Origin: a virus
Virus record (IMG/VR): IMGVR_UViG_3300010883_010460
Span: 1-58,233 of that record
DNA length: 58,233 nt
Direction: 5' to 3' (one strand)
The position numbers and the translations under genes were made by a program. The notes below the pieces were generated by a model. That model saw only the letters and a list, made by a program, of their open reading frames with translations, ran no database searches and was not told the origin of the DNA. Below are positions 49,497 to 57,910 of this stretch, piece by piece. Within the stretch, counting starts at the first letter, position 1; every line of letters starts with the position of its first letter.

Positions 49497-49724
49497 TCAA
49501 TCCCCGCCCCCTGGGTTCCCATCTGGGTTCCTGGGATTCCACATGAAGACGTGTTTGACTGCGTCCGCCTTTTCGGCTTGGGTTTTCTCTCGCTCGGTCA
49601 CCTCTGAGCCGAGCCGAGCCATCTTCTGCATCAGCTTGAACAGAACCCACAGAAGCAAGAGGGCTCCGAAGACGGTTCCGGCGATGAACCCTCCCAAGAA
49701 GGGGATTAGGAACTGGGCATCCAC
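49497..49724 (-). CDS. small membrane protein with coiled-coil tail
   Basis: 75 residues, GTG start with GGAG 8 bp upstream. A hydrophobic helix (about 8-32) with Gly near its start precedes a charged helix (KMARLGSEVTEREKTQAEK). Such a one-span protein could be a holin or spanin-type lysis factor. It overlaps the thymidine kinase end by 19 bp. Confidence 0.62.
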   Translation of the reverse strand: MDAQFLIPFLGGFIAGTVFGALLLLWVLFKLMQKMARLGSEVTEREKTQAEKADAVKHVFMWNPRNPDGNPGGGD

Positions 49725-50314
49725 TGTGTTCTCTCCTCCTCCACCTCATCGGCGTGCGGTGGGTTGAAGTGCTCTCGGCATCGGGCGTCGTACTTTTCAC
49801 CAGACCCGATGTCTACCAGGTCCTCGCTGTCTGTCAGACGTTGGGTCCGGCAGGCATCCTCGCCGCATACGGTGCATACGGCCTGGAGCTTTGTAACACT
49901 CTCGGCGATGGCCAGGAAGTTGGGCATGGGTCCGAAGGGGTTCCCAAGGTAATCCAGGTCGAGTCCTGCGATGATGATCCGCTTGCCGCTGTCGGCAAGC
50001 TCTTGGACAACTCCGACAGAGATTTCATCCAGGAACTGAGCCTCGTCGATGGCCACAATGTCCACAGCGTCGAGATCCTTGACTCCCGCGATCTGGAACC
50101 CAGAGAGGATGGAGTAAGCCTCCATCTCATTCCCAGCGTGCGTTGCAACTCCCCCGTTGGTTCGCGTGTCTTGGACAGGTTTGCAGAGCAGGTACTCCAG
50201 CCCTGCGATGTCCGCTCGCCTTAGCCGCCTCAGGAGTTCCTCGGTCTTCCCCGAGAACATGCACCCGCAGATGACTTCTATGCGCCCCACACAACCTAAA
50301 ACCTTTGATCTCAC
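49706..50314 (-). CDS. tdk: thymidine kinase (type II)
   Basis: 202 residues from the GTG at 50314, chosen because GGAGGG precedes it and it gives a typical length. P-loop GCMFSGKT (17-24), AIDEAQFL, AGLDLDYLGNPFG with the lasso region, and zinc-site Cys in CTVCGEDACRTQRL and ARCREH are all present. It phosphorylates thymidine, feeding dTTP synthesis with the phage RNR. An in-frame frame continues upstream to 50434, but without a ribosome site. Confidence 0.93.
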   Translation of the reverse strand: MRSKVLGCVGRIEVICGCMFSGKTEELLRRLRRADIAGLEYLLCKPVQDTRTNGGVATHAGNEMEAYSILSGFQIAGVKDLDAVDIVAIDEAQFLDEISVGVVQELADSGKRIIIAGLDLDYLGNPFGPMPNFLAIAESVTKLQAVCTVCGEDACRTQRLTDSEDLVDIGSGEKYDARCREHFNPPHADEVEEERTQWMPSS

Positions 50315-50347
50315 TGGACCCTCCGCCCTACGGGGTACTGTTTCCCC

Positions 50348-50722
50348 ATGTCCGCTCGCCAGAAACTCATCACGTCCTACGAAGCCTTGGCCGAGATGAC
50401 TAAACCCAAGTGTGACTCCTGCACATGTGAACAACGATTAGCACCATACCGATGCTGTCATGGGTGGGCGTGTGAGTTGGCGATTGCTCTCGCTGAGTGG
50501 AGGTGGGGCGTCGAGTTGACGCCTACGGGACACCCAGACCTCCCCCTCATGGGGCCTGACGGCTGTACAGCCCCGCCCCACCTTCGCCCAGCGTGTTCAG
50601 GTCACCTGTGTGACGAAACAGCTCAGAAGATGGGTCCCGAATACCTGGAACTGAAAGCAGCAATCTCGCATACAGAGGTAGAGGCTTGGGCTGCCCCACC
50701 GAGTCCACCGGAAGAACCTTAG
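50348..50722 (+). CDS. Cys-rich protein, possible metal-cluster binding
   Basis: 124 residues with several Cys: CDSCTCEQ, YRCCHGWAC, GPDGC, RPACSGHLC. The YRCC...C arrangement recalls small iron-sulfur or zinc proteins of the YkgJ type, but I cannot confirm it. The ribosome site is weak (GGGG 12 bp upstream). It is divergent from thymidine kinase. Confidence 0.62.
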   Translation: MSARQKLITSYEALAEMTKPKCDSCTCEQRLAPYRCCHGWACELAIALAEWRWGVELTPTGHPDLPLMGPDGCTAPPHLRPACSGHLCDETAQKMGPEYLELKAAISHTEVEAWAAPPSPPEEP

Positions 50723-50726
50723 GGGT

Positions 50727-51044
50727 CTACTCGGGTCTGTCACGTTCGAGGCGATCACGGAGACGCTCCTCAGCGTATTTCTCACGCATGTCCCGCAAAC
50801 CTTCGTTGATCTTGCCGAGACTGAGGTCCAGCTTGTGGGAGACCTCTTTCAACTCATCGACAATCTCACTGTGGATGCGCTCGCGCATCTCCAAGAAGTC
50901 CTTCATCTGCTCGACGTGGCGTTCTTCCAACTTGTCGAGTTGGGATTGGTGTCGCTTCTCCGTGGTTCGTTCTCTCCACATAAGAGAGAATGTCCACAGA
51001 CCGAGCACTCCGTACTCGAACATTTTTGGCAGCATTTCTTCCAT
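50727..51044 (-). CDS. holin-like membrane protein with coiled-coil tail
   Basis: 105 residues. A short hydrophobic N-terminus (about 8-24, FEYGVLGLWTFSLMW) leads into a long charged coiled coil. This layout resembles BhlA/UviB-type holins and regulators. A textbook Shine-Dalgarno (AAGGAGGTGA) precedes the ATG, the best ribosome site in the window. Lysis function is inference. Confidence 0.65.
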   Translation of the reverse strand: MEEMLPKMFEYGVLGLWTFSLMWRERTTEKRHQSQLDKLEERHVEQMKDFLEMRERIHSEIVDELKEVSHKLDLSLGKINEGLRDMREKYAEERLRDRLERDRPE

Positions 51045-51126
51045 GTGACATCACCTCCTTCAGGCAGTAGGTGCTGGTGATAGAGGGCTCACCGGGGCGA
51101 AAATATACTGCTGCGGTGCGACGGGG

Positions 51127-51735
51127 TCAGTCTTTCGTGGCCTTCAAAATGAAGGCCGGGGGGACGTTCTTCCAAACGGGTCCGAGGAGGGTCACCTTGG
51201 GGAACCTCTTCTTGAGCGCCCGAACGAATCTCCAGAAGGCAGGTAGGCAAACGCTGTGGACGTACACGATGGAGGAGAACCCCCCTTGGGCCGCCAGCAC
51301 GTCATCGACCATGTCCAGGATCTCTGCCTGCTCGTCTGCACTGAGCATGGTGAACGGAATGGCCGCGACAACACTGTCTACCTGGTGATGCCCCCGCTCC
51401 GCCAGGAACCTGCGGGCGTCACGGGCGTCACCAGTAACGACATCACATCTGGACCCGAAGTGGATCCTGGGTTGATGCTGGTTTCGGATGATCGCTGCGA
51501 GTTCCGGGTCTCGCTCAACTGACACGAGCCGAGCCTGTGGAGCGAGTTCCAGGATGGCTTCAGTTACTGGCCCTGTACCCGCACCAACCTCCAGCACGAG
51601 CCGAGCGTCTTCCACCCCAGCCGCACGAGCCAGAGCCCAGGAAGCAGCCCGCCCTGTTGGGACCAGAGCCCCTACCGCAGCAGGAGACCGAACACAGGCT
51701 CTTAGGAAAGCCCACCATTGACTCTGTTGGCCCAT
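51127..51735 (-). CDS. phospholipid N-methyltransferase-like SAM methyltransferase
   Basis: 202 residues. The opening FLRACVRSPAAVGALVPTGRAAS, SAM-binding VLEVGAGTG (47-55), and SVERDPEL match the PmtA-type phospholipid N-methyltransferase family, as does the C-terminal VPPAFIL segment. The related rRNA adenine dimethylases lack this N-terminus. It would methylate phosphatidylethanolamine head groups. It starts 8 bp after the Lon stop. With patatin and the fatty-acid hydroxylase it is the third lipid gene. Confidence 0.75.
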   Translation of the reverse strand: MGQQSQWWAFLRACVRSPAAVGALVPTGRAASWALARAAGVEDARLVLEVGAGTGPVTEAILELAPQARLVSVERDPELAAIIRNQHQPRIHFGSRCDVVTGDARDARRFLAERGHHQVDSVVAAIPFTMLSADEQAEILDMVDDVLAAQGGFSSIVYVHSVCLPAFWRFVRALKKRFPKVTLLGPVWKNVPPAFILKATKD

Positions 51736-51743
51736 ACCACTCC

Positions 51744-54092
51744 CTAATCTTCAAGGGCGTGAGAGAGGACCTCCTCAAGGGTTTTCACGAAGATGATCTC
51801 AAGCTCTGCCTTCACCACGTCAGGCACATCCGGTAGGTCTTTTCGGTTCCTCTCGGGCAGCAGTACCGTCTTGATCCCTGCTCGGTGAGCCGCCATCGTC
51901 TTCTCTTTCACGCCACCGATAGGGAGCACCGTCCCCCGCAAACAGGTCTCTCCGGTCATCGCCAGGTCACAGCGGACCTTCTTGTCCAGTAGACAGGACA
52001 GGATGGCTGTGACGATGGCTGCTCCGGCGGAAGGCCCATCCTTTGGAACTGCCCCTGATGGGAAGTGAACGTGGATGTCGTTCTCCTTGAAGAACTCTTT
52101 GTCGATGTCGAAGTCAGGTGCCAGTGCTCGGACCACAGTGGCGGCGACCTGAACGGACTCCTTCATCACGTCTCCAAGACGGCCTGTGATCTTGACCTTG
52201 CCCTCTCCAGGAACCTTGGTGGCTTCGACGAAAAGGACATCTCCTCCTGCCGCCGTCCACGCCAGTCCACACACCACGCCAGGTCGAGGCTCCTGCTCAG
52301 CAAGGTCATTGAAGAACTTGATGGGTCCACGGATGTCTTCGATACGGACGGGGTCCATGAGCTGTTTCGAGGAGAAGTTCTCAGTGGCTACATCACGAGC
52401 GACACGACGGAAAAGTGCGCCTACCTCTCGTTGCAATCCACGAACACCTGCTTCACGAGTGTAGCTCTCAACCAGGAACCGGAGCCCGTCATCAGGAACC
52501 ACAACGTGGTCGTGGGTGATGCCGTGTTCTTCAAGCTGCTTTGGAATGATGAACTCACGGGCGATGTGGAGCTTGTCCTCCATCGTGTAGCCTCCGAGTT
52601 CGATAATCTCCATGCGGTCTTGTAGGGGTGTGGGGATCGTGTTGGTGGTGTTTGCTGTTGCGATGAACAGCACCTTCGACAGGTCGAAGGCAACGTCGAG
52701 GTAGTGGTCCTCGAACTTGTCGTTCTGTTCAGGGTCCAGGACCTCCAGAAGCGCAGACGAAGGGTCCCCGCGATGGTCCATGCCCAGCTTGTCGATCTCA
52801 TCGAGGACGATGACGGGGTTGTTGGTGCCGCCCTTCTTGATCCCCTTGATGAACCGTCCAGGGAGAGCGCCGATGTAGGTTCGGCGATGGCCCCGAATGT
52901 CGGCCTCATCACGCACGCCACCCAAGGCAATGCGAACGAGCTTCCGACCCAAGGCATCTGCAACGCTCTGGGCCAACGAAGTCTTACCTACGCCAGGAGG
53001 TCCGACCAGGCAGAGGATAGGCCCCTTCATGTCGTCCTTGAGCTTGCGAACGGCGAGGTACTCCAGGATCCGGTCCTTGACCTTCTCCAGGCCGTAGTGG
53101 TCCTCCTCGAACCGCTGGGCCACATTCTCGATGTCGAGGTTGTCTTCGGAAGATGTGTCCCACGGGAGGTCGATGAGCCAGTCGATGTAAGTTCGACTCA
53201 CGGTCCACTCACTGGACTGAGGGTTCATCTTGTTCAGACGCCGCAGCTCCTTCATGGCCTCCTTCTGGATGTCCTCAGGCATCTTTGCGGACATGACCCT
53301 TTCCTTGAGGGTCAAGAAGTCATCGGGGTCTTCGTCTTCGTCTCCGTCGCCCAACTCCTTGCGGATCGCCTTGAGCTGTTCACGCAGGAAGTATTCACGG
53401 TGGTTCTTCTCGATCTCGCCCTTGGTCTCCGACTCGATCTTGACCGAGAGTTCCAGAGAGGTCAGTTCCCGTTCGAGGAACGAACTCACCAGTGCGATGC
53501 GAGACTCCGCATCAAAGGCTTCGAGTACAGCCTGCTTCTCCAGCGTCTGAAGAGGGAGGTTGGTGGTGATTACATCCGCCAGAACTGCGGGGTTGTTGAT
53601 GGCCCGAATCAGGAAGTCTGCTTCCTGGGGGACGCCGGGGTTCAGGTGGATGAGCTTGTGGGTGAGCCGTTTGAGGTTCTTGGTCTCTTCAACCAAGACA
53701 TCTCCAAGATCATCCGGGTCACTAAACACATCGACATTGGCCGTCAGACAAGGCTCCGTAGTGAGCCACTCGGTTGCCATGATCCGAGAGATACCCTGGA
53801 TGATGACATGGAACTTGTTCTCTGTACGAGCAACGACTTTGATGACCCGGACCAGGGTGCCAACTTGATGGAGGCCCTGCCTCGGATCCGGGCTGTCTGC
53901 TCTGGAGTCCTTCTGGGTGAAAATGCCCAGTAGGAAGTTGTTACCCTGCGCTGCTTCAAGGGCCTTGAGTGAACGCGGCCTACCGACGTTGATGGGTGTC
54001 GCGAGTGTCGGGAACACAACGGTGTTCCTGATCGCCAGCACTGGGACCTCCATTGAGGAAGGCAGTTCATTCTTCTGGGTGTCGTCGCTCAT
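51744..54092 (-). CDS. lon: Lon protease
   Basis: 782 residues, full length. It has the N-terminal substrate-binding domain (1-210), a coiled region, an AAA+ module with Walker A GPPGVGKT near residue 367, and a C-terminal Ser-Lys protease with PSAG (Ser near 687) and a Lys near 729 within the [10 protein letters not shown] segment. Lon degrades misfolded or regulatory proteins. A phage copy could remove host factors. AGGAG precedes the ATG; a variant promoter element lies at 54144-54158. Confidence 0.95.
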   Translation of the reverse strand: MSDDTQKNELPSSMEVPVLAIRNTVVFPTLATPINVGRPRSLKALEAAQGNNFLLGIFTQKDSRADSPDPRQGLHQVGTLVRVIKVVARTENKFHVIIQGISRIMATEWLTTEPCLTANVDVFSDPDDLGDVLVEETKNLKRLTHKLIHLNPGVPQEADFLIRAINNPAVLADVITTNLPLQTLEKQAVLEAFDAESRIALVSSFLERELTSLELSVKIESETKGEIEKNHREYFLREQLKAIRKELGDGDEDEDPDDFLTLKERVMSAKMPEDIQKEAMKELRRLNKMNPQSSEWTVSRTYIDWLIDLPWDTSSEDNLDIENVAQRFEEDHYGLEKVKDRILEYLAVRKLKDDMKGPILCLVGPPGVGKTSLAQSVADALGRKLVRIALGGVRDEADIRGHRRTYIGALPGRFIKGIKKGGTNNPVIVLDEIDKLGMDHRGDPSSALLEVLDPEQNDKFEDHYLDVAFDLSKVLFIATANTTNTIPTPLQDRMEIIELGGYTMEDKLHIAREFIIPKQLEEHGITHDHVVVPDDGLRFLVESYTREAGVRGLQREVGALFRRVARDVATENFSSKQLMDPVRIEDIRGPIKFFNDLAEQEPRPGVVCGLAWTAAGGDVLFVEATKVPGEGKVKITGRLGDVMKESVQVAATVVRALAPDFDIDKEFFKENDIHVHFPSGAVPKDGPSAGAAIVTAILSCLLDKKVRCDLAMTGETCLRGTVLPIGGVKEKTMAAHRAGIKTVLLPERNRKDLPDVPDVVKAELEIIFVKTLEEVLSHALED

Positions 54093-54143
54093 GCAGCGTC
54101 TCTCCTACGTTGGGCAAAACCTCTCCCTACATAGAAGTGGGTG

Positions 54144-54158
54144 CTATAAACAGAGTAC
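54144..54158 (-). promoter_or_regulatory. variant promoter-like element of lon
   Basis: GTACTCTGTTTATAG on the minus strand, 14 of 15 bases shared with the element before the lipoprotein operon. CCGTACT lies in it, but no GGGTGCG is found at 21-22 bp. Confidence 0.42.
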
Positions 54159-54174
54159 GGAGGGACGAAGAACG

Positions 54175-54193
54175 GCCCCTCCGTCAGAGGGGC
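54175..54193 (-). terminator. weak terminator-like hairpin
   Basis: GCCCCTC-N5-GAGGGGC, followed on the minus strand by CGTTCTTCG, which has too few T for a strong terminator. It could separate the chaperonin operon from the lon promoter. Confidence 0.4.
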
Positions 54194-54266
54194 GGTAACT
54201 CTTGTCACTTTTCTTTGATGCGTGAATATGAACAAACCCCAGCCCCTGCGAGTCCGCGCTGAGCAC

Positions 54267-54284
54267 TGAGGTTGACTAACCTCA
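54267..54284. other. inverted repeat in the leader of lon
   Basis: TGAGGTT-GACT-AACCTCA, a 7-bp perfect inverted repeat between the 111-residue gene and lon. No T run follows; it may be an operator or an RNA hairpin. Confidence 0.4.
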
Positions 54285-54313
54285 CTCGCTATGGAGTTCG
54301 GAGGATAGGAAGC

Positions 54314-54649
54314 CTACCGCTTTCCCCCTGGGATGACCGTGAAGATGCCCTTGACTGAGTGGGATAGAGGCTCAGACTCCGATTCCGTTTCGCCGAAGGT
54401 GCCGTTCCATTCGGAGATGTGTCGGCCATGTTCTTGGGGTGCGCGACCTTGGAATACATCAGCCTGGTTGTCATCAGCCTGGTTTTGACGCTCATTTTCA
54501 GCGAGCTTCTGACTCTGGAGAATCAGATGGTTCCCAGCGAGCTTGCAGCCTGTGCCTACGGCCCACCAGATGAAAGCCCATTTGATGATAAACCAAAGGA
54601 CTGAGCCGATGATGGCGAGAGCGCCGAGTATGATCCAAAATGTTTCCAT
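54314..54649 (-). CDS. membrane protein
   Basis: 111 residues with GGAG before the ATG. One or two hydrophobic helices within residues 5-38 (ILGALAIIGSVLWFIIKWAF and following) precede a polar tail rich in Gln, Asp and Glu. Function unknown. It has its own promoter motif (P20), which lies inside the end of the chaperonin gene. Confidence 0.65.
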   Translation of the reverse strand: METFWIILGALAIIGSVLWFIIKWAFIWWAVGTGCKLAGNHLILQSQKLAENERQNQADDNQADVFQGRAPQEHGRHISEWNGTFGETESESEPLSHSVKGIFTVIPGGKR

Positions 54650-54664
54650 GTGTCTCCTACCCTT

Positions 54665-54693
54665 TATACGGGTGAGCCATCAGGAGCGCACCC
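54665..54693 (-). promoter_or_regulatory. phage promoter motif P20 (membrane protein)
   Basis: GGGTGCG, then CCGTATA after 22 bp, overlapping the last codons of the GroEL-like gene and 16 bp before the ATG at 54649. Confidence 0.72.
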
Positions 54694-56269
54694 CCACCAA
54701 GGCGGCCTCCGCTGTCAGTAGGGTTCCAGCCACAGAAATGGCGGCGGATGTTGCACTTATAGCCATCCGAGTGGGGTCTATCAGGGTCGGGGAGTCCATG
54801 AGGTTTCGGGTCTCTTGCGCGACAGGGTCCCAGCCTTCAAAATCCCACAGGTCTACCGCTTCAGTGTGTAGCTCGGCAACTGCGCCGTGAACGTCCCCTT
54901 TCTCTGCCAGAACCTTGAAGGGGGCCTTGAGAGCCTCTGCTACGATCTCCCACCCCTTTCTGCCGTTAGCATCCATAGCCACGATCTGGCCCGCTACCAG
55001 CAAACCATTTCCGGCCCCTGGGACCACACCGTCTTCTATGGCCCCCCTAACAGCCCCCAGGGCGTCTTCGATCCTCCCCCGACGTTCCTTCATAGCGCCC
55101 TCCGTGACCCCACCAACCCGTAGGATTACAAGCCCTCCATCCAAAGCGGCTCTGTTCTCTGAGTATCGGTCGCGGTCGTAATCGGAGGTCGAGCCCTCCA
55201 ACAAGGCTGTCAGCTCTTGGACTCGTTCAGTGATGCCTTCTCCGGCTTCGTCAAAGGACTCAAGCACCGTCTTCTTGGAGGTAACAACAGCCTTCTTTAC
55301 GGAGCCAAACCACTCTGCGTTGAAGGACCCCTGGAAGGTCATCCCAGCGGCTTCATCTACGATGGTGGCCCCGGAGATGGCGGCGATGTCCTTCATGTAC
55401 TCCAGTTTCCAGTTGTGCATACCAGGGACGTTCACGGCGCAGCTTTGGACCACACCCTTCTTGTGATTCATCACCATTGTGACCTTGGCCTGTCCCTCGA
55501 CATAGGGGCTGAACAACAACAGGTGATTGTTGGGCCATTGTGAGGCTTCTTCGAGGATAGCCTGAACGTCCTCGACCCGTTCGAGGCCCTTGTTGATGAT
55601 AGCGACGAGAGGCGAGTCGATTACCCGTTCGAGGCCATCCGAAGCGAAGCTGTCCGAGACGAACCCGCTCTGAATCTCCAGGCCCTCCTTCGTTTCAATC
55701 TCGATCCCTGTTGAAACCCCGTCTTCCACGGATACGGTGCCGTTGGACCCCGCAGCCATACAGCCTTTAGCAAGGGCTGCTGCAACCTCTTCATCCCCAT
55801 TGGAAGCAATGAAGGCCACCCGTCTTACCATGTCCTCAGAAGTCACTGGGCGGGATAGCTCCCTTAGAATCGCAAGGGCGCAGTCCCTCGCTTCGTCCAT
55901 CTCCCGCTTCAACTCGACTGGGCAGAAGCCAGCGGCGACCATCTTGTTTCCAAGCTGGAGGGCTCGAAAGGCCATGATTGCCGTGGTCGTCGTACCATCC
56001 CCGGCCTCCTCTTCGACTTTCAGACAAGCCTCACGAACCATGTGTGCTCCGAGGGAGGCCAGCGTCCCTGCCCCTGGTTGCACCTCGCGGGCCACCGTAA
56101 CACCATCGGAGGTCGCAGCGATATTCCCGAAGGCTTTCTCCAAGAGGACGAGCCCACCCTGGGGACCGAAGGTCGCACCGATGGCCCTTGCCGCAAGCTC
56201 AGCACCCGCAGCCATCCCTTGTCGGGCGGCAGCCCCGAACACTATGTGGACAGGATTCTTCTTTTCCAT
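54680..56269 (-). CDS. GroEL-like chaperonin (Hsp60)
   Basis: 529 residues from the ATG at 56269 (AAGGAG upstream); a GTG at 56296 is an alternative. Group I chaperonin features: DGVTVAREV, ATP-binding GDGTTTT (90-96), and IEDALGAVRGAIEDGVVPGAGNG where the catalytic Asp of the GroEL VEDAL segment sits. Some phages carry such chaperonins that act without a co-chaperonin. No GroES gene is seen in this window. It probably folds virion or replication proteins. Confidence 0.92.
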   Translation of the reverse strand: MEKKNPVHIVFGAAARQGMAAGAELAARAIGATFGPQGGLVLLEKAFGNIAATSDGVTVAREVQPGAGTLASLGAHMVREACLKVEEEAGDGTTTTAIMAFRALQLGNKMVAAGFCPVELKREMDEARDCALAILRELSRPVTSEDMVRRVAFIASNGDEEVAAALAKGCMAAGSNGTVSVEDGVSTGIEIETKEGLEIQSGFVSDSFASDGLERVIDSPLVAIINKGLERVEDVQAILEEASQWPNNHLLLFSPYVEGQAKVTMVMNHKKGVVQSCAVNVPGMHNWKLEYMKDIAAISGATIVDEAAGMTFQGSFNAEWFGSVKKAVVTSKKTVLESFDEAGEGITERVQELTALLEGSTSDYDRDRYSENRAALDGGLVILRVGGVTEGAMKERRGRIEDALGAVRGAIEDGVVPGAGNGLLVAGQIVAMDANGRKGWEIVAEALKAPFKVLAEKGDVHGAVAELHTEAVDLWDFEGWDPVAQETRNLMDSPTLIDPTRMAISATSAAISVAGTLLTAEAALVGVRS

Positions 56270-56345
56270 TGCCTGGTGCTCCTTGCTGTGACCCACTTAC
56301 AGTACCCATCGGGTAGAGTAAACGGTCGCAAATGAGGAGTGGTCC

Positions 56346-56903
56346 GTGGGGAAGAACAAAAAGAACCAAGTTCAACGTCGTCAGCGTAAGGCTCAGAAGC
56401 GTAAGGCTCAGCAAAAGAAGGACAGGGGCCTTCGTATTCAGGCCGCTCAAAACAAAGGGTCGGCATTGAAGGTCGGCCAGGCGGAGCTGGACCGATGGAA
56501 GCAGGATCCCAAAGGCTTTGGGTTCTGGGCGACTCACGGAATCAACTACATCTCCTCCGACTACGAACAAGGGCACTGGGACCCTGTCTTCCCAGGACTC
56601 TATGAGGGGGACTTACCAGAGGCCAACTTGGTTGAGTCCTATATCTCTGAGCACATCAACCCAGACCACAAACAGTTCACTCGTATCGGACGCACCTTGT
56701 TAGGTTGGTGGTTCTCTGGGGAAGCTGGAATGTACGCCCTCGCAAAAGAGGCCATCAGGAGAGCGAAGGTGGCGGGAGAGGACCCTCTTGGTCCTGCCCA
56801 AGGGTCAGTCTGGGAGATGTTCTCCGAACTCCACCAAGGAGTTACTGACAAGATGGGAGACCAACACCTCTTGGAAGAGGAGCGAGCCGATGTACCTGGA
56901 TAA
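56346..56903 (+). CDS. hypothetical protein
   Basis: 185 residues, GTG start after GAGGAG. A highly basic N-terminus (about 1-40, many Lys, Arg and Gln) leads to a helical domain with aromatic residues and a Trp pair (LLGWWFSGE). No motif recognised; the basic N-terminus may bind nucleic acid. It is divergent from the chaperonin gene. Confidence 0.7.
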   Translation: MGKNKKNQVQRRQRKAQKRKAQQKKDRGLRIQAAQNKGSALKVGQAELDRWKQDPKGFGFWATHGINYISSDYEQGHWDPVFPGLYEGDLPEANLVESYISEHINPDHKQFTRIGRTLLGWWFSGEAGMYALAKEAIRRAKVAGEDPLGPAQGSVWEMFSELHQGVTDKMGDQHLLEEERADVPG

Positions 56904-57057
56904 GCAGACCGCCAAGGAACAAGCGGAAGCGGTTCTGTGGTGGTGCAGCAAGATGGCGACAGGTTGGAACGCGACCTTCGGAAAGCTGTTCGGTTGGAGG
57001 TGGGAAGAAGCTCCAGCAGAACCTTCAGAGAACCAGGCCCCCTCCGACGGCAAGTAG
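56890..57057 (+). CDS. small hypothetical protein
   Basis: 55 residues from the ATG at 56890 (GAGGAG upstream), overlapping the previous gene by 14 bp. Contains a Trp-rich segment (VLWWCSKM, FGWRWEE) and a polar tail. No family recognised. Confidence 0.55.
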   Translation: MYLDKQTAKEQAEAVLWWCSKMATGWNATFGKLFGWRWEEAPAEPSENQAPSDGK

Positions 57058-57132
57058 CTTCTCTACCCCCATTATCGCCTCAATACCCCTCTCTTAGTAG
57101 TGGGGCACTGTCAGCCCTTATAGGAGATTCGT

Positions 57133-57315
57133 ATGATCGACCAGTTGGAGCATCTGAAGCGATTGCGTAGGGAACAACAACTGGACCATCGTCCGCGACT
57201 CTACCTTCGTCTCCCGGAGCCTGCCTTGCAGGAACCTGAGGACGAAGGTCGAGGTGAAGTCATTATCGGCAATGACGACACTGAGGACGAAGGGATCATC
57301 ATCATTAGCCTCTAA
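57133..57315 (+). CDS. small hypothetical protein
   Basis: 60 residues with AGGAG before the ATG. Highly charged, basic first half and acidic second half ending in IIIISL. No motif recognised. A CTTAGTAGT element like that in the divergent region at 43.8 kb lies about 40 bp upstream. Confidence 0.55.
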   Translation: MIDQLEHLKRLRREQQLDHRPRLYLRLPEPALQEPEDEGRGEVIIGNDDTEDEGIIIISL

Positions 57316-57352
57316 GGTTCAGGCAGCGGCTCCTCTGTGCAGGGAGGGTTCC

Positions 57353-57910
57353 GTGAAGGATGACGATAATAAAGGGATACAGGTAGCCAGTGATCTGTCT
57401 GAGGTCTTCCGTGAGAAGGTCCGACGGATTGCAATGGAGCGCGGACTCTCACATGGGAGCGCGGACTACCTTACGAAGGTCTTGGTGCAGAAGAGCCGCA
57501 ACGTGGCTCTTCCCTCGACCCTCTTCGACCTCTACAAGAAGGCAGTCGAAAGTGAGGGGTCCACAGCAGCCCTCCATTACCGGAGGTTGGGCGACCAGGC
57601 TCTCTTCGTCCTTGGGGTGTTCCCTGAGTATCTGACCCGCAAAGCCGTTGGACCAAGCTACTACCAGGCAATGGGTCGCTCGGCTTACAGCTCAGCGGCT
57701 GGGATCCTGAAGCAGCGCATCTACATGGAGCTGTCCGAAGACTTCGGTGCCGCCACCTGGACCTTGAAGGATGTCTTCGAGGAGTTCCACCTGGAGAACG
57801 AAACCGACATCCTGAAGCTCCACGAGCAATGGCTGTCTACTGGGTCGCTCCGTGTCCTTCGAAAGCTCGAAGAGTTGGGTCTCATCATCGACCTGGGACG
57901 AGTCAGATGA
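57353..57910 (+). CDS. hypothetical protein
   Basis: 185 residues from the GTG at 57353, preceded by GGAGGG. Helical throughout, with a region like a winged helix (residues 125-185, EFHLENETDILKLHEQWLSTGSLRV and following) that may bind DNA. An open frame extends 33 codons further upstream without a ribosome site. Its stop overlaps the next start as ATGA. Confidence 0.68.
   Translation: MKDDDNKGIQVASDLSEVFREKVRRIAMERGLSHGSADYLTKVLVQKSRNVALPSTLFDLYKKAVESEGSTAALHYRRLGDQALFVLGVFPEYLTRKAVGPSYYQAMGRSAYSSAAGILKQRIYMELSEDFGAATWTLKDVFEEFHLENETDILKLHEQWLSTGSLRVLRKLEELGLIIDLGRVR

Noticed and set aside
50327-50333. CCGTAGG before thymidine kinase as another promoter motif copy
   Set aside because: No GGGTGCG-like element 21-22 bp upstream; the nearest G run is 14 bp away.
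52704-53933. 409-codon plus-strand open frame
   Set aside because: Antisense to lon throughout; lon motifs are unambiguous.
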